DNA from: an uncultured Prevotellaceae bacterium
Lineage (GTDB): Bacteria; Bacteroidota; Bacteroidia; Bacteroidales; Bacteroidaceae
Direction: 5' to 3'
Assembly: GCA_902800595.1 (NCBI GenBank)
Contig: CADCFA010000013.1
Coordinates: 1 to 34,089, forward strand
Length of the DNA stretch: 34,089 nucleotides
The number at the start of each line of letters is the position of its first letter. Within the stretch, counting starts at the first letter, position 1. Shown here piece by piece: positions 30,796 to 34,089 of the stretch. The notes below the pieces were generated by a model. The model saw nothing but the letters and a program-made list of their open reading frames with translations. It did no database searches and was not told the origin of the DNA. A program made the position numbers and the translations under genes.

Positions 30796-32190
30796 TCATT
30801 CGTCAGGTAAAAACAGAGGATCCTCAGGCATCACCATAACAGGCTTCGTCTCGGCAGCTTTGAGGATATGCTCAGGCACATACTTCTTGTTAACCACAAG
30901 ACGGAACATATATTCACGGAACCAACGATCAGTCATAATCAGGCAGCCTTGCTGTCCCCAAGAAGCACCCCAAGAATTCTCTACCTTCCACTTACGAGCC
31001 TTGCCTGATTCATCAACATCAACAGCTGTAAGAGTCATAGCGTGGGTAGAGCCACTATCGAAAGTGGAGATGCGCTGCGCCTTATCCATCGAGAAAGTAG
31101 TGCCAAAGAGAGCGCCGTAGTCAAAATTCTCAACATCGGCATAGCCACGCTTACGATCCAGGAACTTACCCACATCGTAAGAGCTATAAAGTTTGCGCCC
31201 ATCCTTCAATGAGGCAATTGCCATCTGCTCGATGTCGTCCATCGGCAAGTTGACATAGCACCAGTTGTGACCATCGTAAGTATGGCGATCGTACTCCACC
31301 TCATAGGTCTTATAGTAAGGACGACGGGGATCGTTCATCGCCATAATGAATGTGCCGTTAAGCGGACCACCCACCACCGTCTGATAGAACGACTGGGGGG
31401 TATATTCCTTCGCAGGGCCTTTGGCCTTGCCGTCCTTATCCTTAAAAGCGTAGGTAAATTGCTCTACTGGCGCCCCGATGGTGAGTGTCAGCATGCGATA
31501 AATCTGACCAAGCATCTGAGTCTTGGCTTTCTGGATATCCTTCGCATTCTTGCCCTTCGCCACCATATCACGCAACTGAAGCCCGAACTCACGCAGTTTG
31601 GAAGATATGATAGAGGCAGCCTTCGAGGTATTATCAGTAGAATAAGACTCTGGCATCACCTCCGTTGGCACCAGACCGTATTTCTCAGCCAGGTCGGAAA
31701 CACCACAGAAGGTGCCGCCATCACTGATGGGATGGTGGAAGAAGAACTGCACACGCTGATCGTCGATGGGCTTCTTGGCTGTATCAATAACGCCTTGCAG
31801 CATCAGGTTCGCCTTCTCCAGCTGATCCCAGAAGAAAAGATAGGCCTGGGAGAACTCGAGCTGTACAGAATCGCGCTGGGCAAAGTTAGAGCGCAGCACA
31901 TTGAGCCCGCTGAACATCCAGCAGCGCCCGGAGGATTGCTGATCAGTGATAGACTGGCGAGGCGTCTCTATATTAAAATAGGTATCGAGTGCACGCGCAT
32001 TAGAACGATTCTTAGCCAAAGCATCAATGCTGTTAGCAGCAATGGCATTGGATATAGCCTTATCGGCGGGCGACAAGGGCTGGACATTCTGAATCTCACG
32101 GAGCATATCGGGCGAGATACCACCCGACTGAGCTGTAGTAGTGAGTACTACTACAAACAGGGTAACCAACAAAAATATATATCGTTTCAC
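30796..32190 (-). CDS. Exported C1 aminopeptidase (bleomycin hydrolase/PepC-like)
   Basis: This cysteine peptidase has 464 residues from a GTG start at 32190. A signal peptide (VKRYIFLLVTLFVVVLTTTA) is followed by the active-site region QSSGRCWMFSGLNVLR (Cys90). His lies in STHAMTLTAV and Asn in VENSWGASWG. PepC/Blh enzymes trim peptides and are usually cytosolic; the signal peptide indicates an exported form, as seen in many Bacteroidota. GTG is chosen since no ATG is in frame and the only alternative, TTG at 32226, overlaps the promoter box at 32231-32224. Confidence 0.9.
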   Translation of the reverse strand: MKRYIFLLVTLFVVVLTTTAQSGGISPDMLREIQNVQPLSPADKAISNAIAANSIDALAKNRSNARALDTYFNIETPRQSITDQQSSGRCWMFSGLNVLRSNFAQRDSVQLEFSQAYLFFWDQLEKANLMLQGVIDTAKKPIDDQRVQFFFHHPISDGGTFCGVSDLAEKYGLVPTEVMPESYSTDNTSKAASIISSKLREFGLQLRDMVAKGKNAKDIQKAKTQMLGQIYRMLTLTIGAPVEQFTYAFKDKDGKAKGPAKEYTPQSFYQTVVGGPLNGTFIMAMNDPRRPYYKTYEVEYDRHTYDGHNWCYVNLPMDDIEQMAIASLKDGRKLYSSYDVGKFLDRKRGYADVENFDYGALFGTTFSMDKAQRISTFDSGSTHAMTLTAVDVDESGKARKWKVENSWGASWGQQGCLIMTDRWFREYMFRLVVNKKYVPEHILKAAETKPVMVMPEDPLFLPDE

Positions 32191-32223
32191 GATGAAATCT
32201 GCTTTATAATGAATAATCTTTTG

Positions 32224-32256
32224 CAAATTTAAGCATAAAGAATGAGATATATCAAC
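32224..32256 (-). promoter_or_regulatory. Promoter of C1 peptidase-FNT operon
   Basis: TAAATTTG (32231-32224) fits TAnnTTTG, and GTTG (32256-32253), one mismatch from TTTG, lies 21 nt upstream. It excludes the TTG start at 32226 and supports the GTG at 32190. Confidence 0.55.
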
Positions 32257-32317
32257 GAATCACACCTCGTTTTAAGTTTTTTAAGATTATTTTAGTTCAT
32301 TATATTAAAATAATGTT

Positions 32318-32325
32318 TATCTTTG
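32318..32325 (+). promoter_or_regulatory. Promoter -7 box of first porin gene
   Basis: TATCTTTG fits TAnnTTTG and lies 67 nt before the ATG at 32393, giving a leader of roughly 60 nt. The leader is A-rich, ending AAAAGAAAAAGATT before the ATG, and the same ending recurs before the second porin gene. Confidence 0.55.
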
Positions 32326-32392
32326 CTGCAAAATTTAACAAAAGTACAAAACAAGCAAAAAAAATAGTTTATTAATTTAAAAGAAAAAGATT

Positions 32393-33088
32393 ATGAAAAA
32401 GATTATGATGATTGCTGCTATGATGGTAGCTACAATTTCAGCAAATGCCCAGTTTGAGCCTGGAACATTTTCACTCCAGCCAAAGGTGGGTGGTACCATT
32501 AGCAAAGTAAGCAATATGCCAAGACTGGATTTCTACAATCTGAGAGGTGATAACGTCGATGTTGGCAGATCTTTCTATGTAGGTGCACTGATTGGTGGTG
32601 AGGCTGAGTATCAGCTGACTAAGATTTTCAGTGTAGCTGGTGGTATTAACTTTGCTTTGCAGGGTTGTCAGTGGGATAACTACGAAATTAAAAATGGAGA
32701 CAACCGTGAAAAGTTAAAGGATCCCAGACTGGAACTCGCCTATCTGAACCTCCCCTTCGTAGCTAATGCTTATGTATATAAAGGATTGGCCATCAAAGCT
32801 GGTATTCAGCTTGGTTTCATGTTGAGTGCAAAAGCTAAGTCTTCTGATGAGATCAAGTATAAAGAATTGGATTTAGACGGAACTATCGAATCTAGCTGGA
32901 ATGTCAAAAGTCAAATGAAAACATTCGATCTTTCAATTCCCATTGGTGTCTCTTATCAGGTTCCCACTATCCCCATCTACATCGATGCGCGTTACAATCT
33001 TGGGCTGACAAAAATCAACAAGGATGGTGACACTAAATACAAAAACCAAGTATTCCAGTTGACTGTAGGTTACAAGTTCGCTCTCTAA
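32393..33088 (+). CDS. Small outer-membrane beta-barrel protein (porin family), copy 1
   Basis: This 231-residue protein has a signal peptide (MKKIMMIAAMMVATISANAQ) and alternating amphipathic strands such as FSLQPKVGGTIS, EYQLTKIFSVAGGINFALQG, YVYKGLAIKAGIQLGFML and PIYIDARYNLGLTKI, ending TVGYKFAL. This is the OMP_b-brl/PorT-like barrel common in Bacteroidota. No substrate-binding feature is evident. A close paralogue follows 177 nt downstream with a nearly identical signal peptide and similar upstream DNA. Confidence 0.88.
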   Translation: MKKIMMIAAMMVATISANAQFEPGTFSLQPKVGGTISKVSNMPRLDFYNLRGDNVDVGRSFYVGALIGGEAEYQLTKIFSVAGGINFALQGCQWDNYEIKNGDNREKLKDPRLELAYLNLPFVANAYVYKGLAIKAGIQLGFMLSAKAKSSDEIKYKELDLDGTIESSWNVKSQMKTFDLSIPIGVSYQVPTIPIYIDARYNLGLTKINKDGDTKYKNQVFQLTVGYKFAL

Positions 33089-33162
33089 TCTACTGCAGGG
33101 AAATGAGGACAATGATTGAGGTATATCAACAAACGGCACTTTCATTTAAACTTTTTAAGCCT

Positions 33163-33197
33163 TTTGCGACCTCAACATTAAAAATATCGTAATTTTG
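33163..33197 (+). promoter_or_regulatory. Promoter of second porin gene
   Basis: TTTG (33163-33166), a 23-nt spacer and TAATTTTG (33190-33197) fit the Bacteroidota pattern, with a slightly long spacer. The leader to the ATG at 33266 is about 62 nt, as for copy 1. The copy therefore carries its own promoter. Confidence 0.55.
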
Positions 33198-33265
33198 CAG
33201 CGCTCTAAGAATAGAATGTTTAAAATATACAAAACAAGAATTTAAAATTCAAAGAGAAAAAGATT

Positions 33266-33943
33266 ATGAAAAAGATTATGATGATTGCTGCCATGATGGT
33301 AGCTACTTTGAGCGCAAATGCTCAGAATGAAGTTGGTCAGTTCAGCTTGAAGCCAACTGTCGGTTTGAATATCGCTACTGTAACTAAGGGTGATAACACA
33401 AAGTCTCGTCCAGGTCTCTTGATCGGTCTTGAGGGTGAGTATGGTGTAGCCAAGAACTTTGGTATTACCGCCGGTTTCTTCTACTCTCAGCAGGGTACAA
33501 AGACTAATTATGACGAATATGACGAGATCTGGTTTGATGATGATTATAATTTCGTTGGTGCTGAAGAATTCAAGGGTAAGAGTACTGTTAAGCTCGACTT
33601 CATCAATATCCCCATCTTAGCTCAGTACTATCTTATTCCTGGTCTGGCTATCAAGGCAGGTATTCAGCCTGGTTTCAATGTATTGAAGAAGGCACGTCTT
33701 GAGGGTACAGTCCGTCAGGCTGGCGTTATGGGTGCCAATGAGCGTTCTATTGATGAAACTCGCAAGATTGATGAAGGCGTAAAGGGGTTCCAGTTCGCTA
33801 TTCCTGTAGGTCTCTCTTATGAGTATAAGAACATTGTACTCGATGCTCGTTACAACATTGGTGTGACAAAGGCATTCAAGAATTTCGATTCTCATCACTC
33901 AGTGTTCTCTATCACTCTGGGTTACAAGATTCCCCTCAACTAA
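33266..33943 (+). CDS. Small outer-membrane beta-barrel protein (porin family), copy 2
   Basis: This 225-residue paralogue of copy 1 has an almost identical signal peptide (one change, TIS to TLS). Shared barrel segments include LEGEYGVAKNFGITAGFFYS, LDFINIPILAQYYLIPGLAI, AGIQPGFN and LDARYNIGVTK, ending ITLGYKIPLN. The middle loop (about 75-100, rich in Asp, Glu and Tyr) is unlike copy 1, as expected for surface-exposed loops under divergence. Codon choice is strongly biased (GGT, CGT, AAG), hinting at high expression. A strong terminator follows. Confidence 0.9.
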   Translation: MKKIMMIAAMMVATLSANAQNEVGQFSLKPTVGLNIATVTKGDNTKSRPGLLIGLEGEYGVAKNFGITAGFFYSQQGTKTNYDEYDEIWFDDDYNFVGAEEFKGKSTVKLDFINIPILAQYYLIPGLAIKAGIQPGFNVLKKARLEGTVRQAGVMGANERSIDETRKIDEGVKGFQFAIPVGLSYEYKNIVLDARYNIGVTKAFKNFDSHHSVFSITLGYKIPLN

Positions 33944-33969
33944 TAGAAGAGTATAACAATAATAATAAG

Positions 33970-34000
33970 CCGCACCCGAATGAGTGCGGTTTATTTTTTG
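33970..34000 (+). terminator. Terminator after porin copy 2
   Basis: CCGCAC (33970-33975) and GTGCGG (33984-33989) form a 6-bp GC-rich stem with an 8-nt loop, followed by TTTATTTTTTG. This is a convincing intrinsic terminator. Confidence 0.8.
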
Positions 34001-34018
34001 CTCTAATTCTTAGAATTT

Positions 34019-34079
34019 ATTCCCAACGTGGGAATAATTGATTCCCAGGCTGGGAATATTTCATTCCCAACGTGGGAAC
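34019..34079. repeat. Three 17-nt palindromes at 22-nt spacing
   Basis: ATTCCCAACGTGGGAAT (34019-34035), ATTCCCAGGCTGGGAAT (34041-34057) and ATTCCCAACGTGGGAAC (34063-34079) are near-perfect dyads whose starts are exactly 22 nt apart. The five-base spacers differ (AATTG, ATTTC). The middle copy differs only in its central three bases and extends its arms to 8 bp. The array may continue beyond the window. Confidence 0.85.
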
Positions 34080-34089
34080 AATCTAAGCC

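Noticed and set aside
31267-32232. A 321-codon open frame on the plus strand across the C1 peptidase gene
   Set aside because: It is the antisense shadow of a peptidase with intact catalytic motifs and a signal peptide; the predicted protein has no recognisable domain or start context.
34019-34079. CRISPR array
   Set aside because: Three palindromes with 5-nt spacers are far too short and closely spaced for CRISPR repeats and spacers, and no cas genes are present.

Overview
The window looks like a chromosomal segment of a Bacteroidota bacterium, most likely Bacteroidales and Prevotella-like. The reasons are the recurring promoter -7 box TAnnTTTG just upstream of start codons, an UpxY-type antiterminator, a DAHP synthase/chorismate mutase fusion inside a pheA-aminotransferase-tyrA operon, and Bacteroidota-style small porins. 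I see no rRNA or tRNA genes, no intact insertion sequence and no CRISPR array. No gene-free stretch exceeds about 300 bases.

Layout. (1) 1-2090 is a worn accessory edge: a partial gene at the left end, a secreted protein of unknown function, a broken AbiEii-type toxin gene behind an apparently intact antitoxin gene, a 22-nt-period repeat array and a short orphan ORF. (2) 2100-6915, minus strand, is an aromatic amino acid operon: pheA, aminotransferase, DAHP synthase/chorismate mutase, tyrA, then an internally deleted EamA transporter relic and an RsbW-like kinase. Its leader carries a 25-residue peptide with YFYGYYFYF followed by mutually exclusive antiterminator and terminator hairpins, which is a textbook-shaped Tyr/Phe attenuator. 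(3) 6954-23049, minus strand, is a compact 17-gene operon of the aryl-polyene (APE)/flexirubin type. It runs from an UpxY/NusG-like antiterminator through an LpxL-like acyltransferase, O-methyltransferase, two ACPs, two hotdog dehydratases, a ketosynthase and its chain-length-factor partner, a small DMT-type membrane protein, LolA, a periplasmic protein, a GT2-acyltransferase fusion, an XRE-like protein, a BtrH-like acyl transfer protein, a secreted hydrolase, an MMPL exporter-acyltransferase fusion and a further acyltransferase. (4) 23120-25586 holds an HD hydrolase, an SDR dehydrogenase, an exported nitroreductase and a small ORF. (5) 25771-30164, plus strand, has three overlapping dCACHE receptors, only the last of which is a complete histidine kinase. 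(6) 30177-33943 holds an FNT-family channel, an exported C1 (bleomycin-hydrolase-like) peptidase and two tandem porin paralogues. A terminator and three 22-nt-spaced palindromes follow.

How it may work together. The large operon should build a polyene acyl chain on its own ACPs, methylate it, move it to a lipid or glycolipid with several acyltransferases, and export it with the MMPL/LolA pair. Enzymes for making and activating an aromatic starter, a ketoreductase and a third ketosynthase are not in the operon. They must come from elsewhere, or the product differs from known APEs. No terminator separates this operon from the attenuated aromatic amino acid operon downstream, so transcription complexes modified by the antiterminator could read into it. 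That link is inference.
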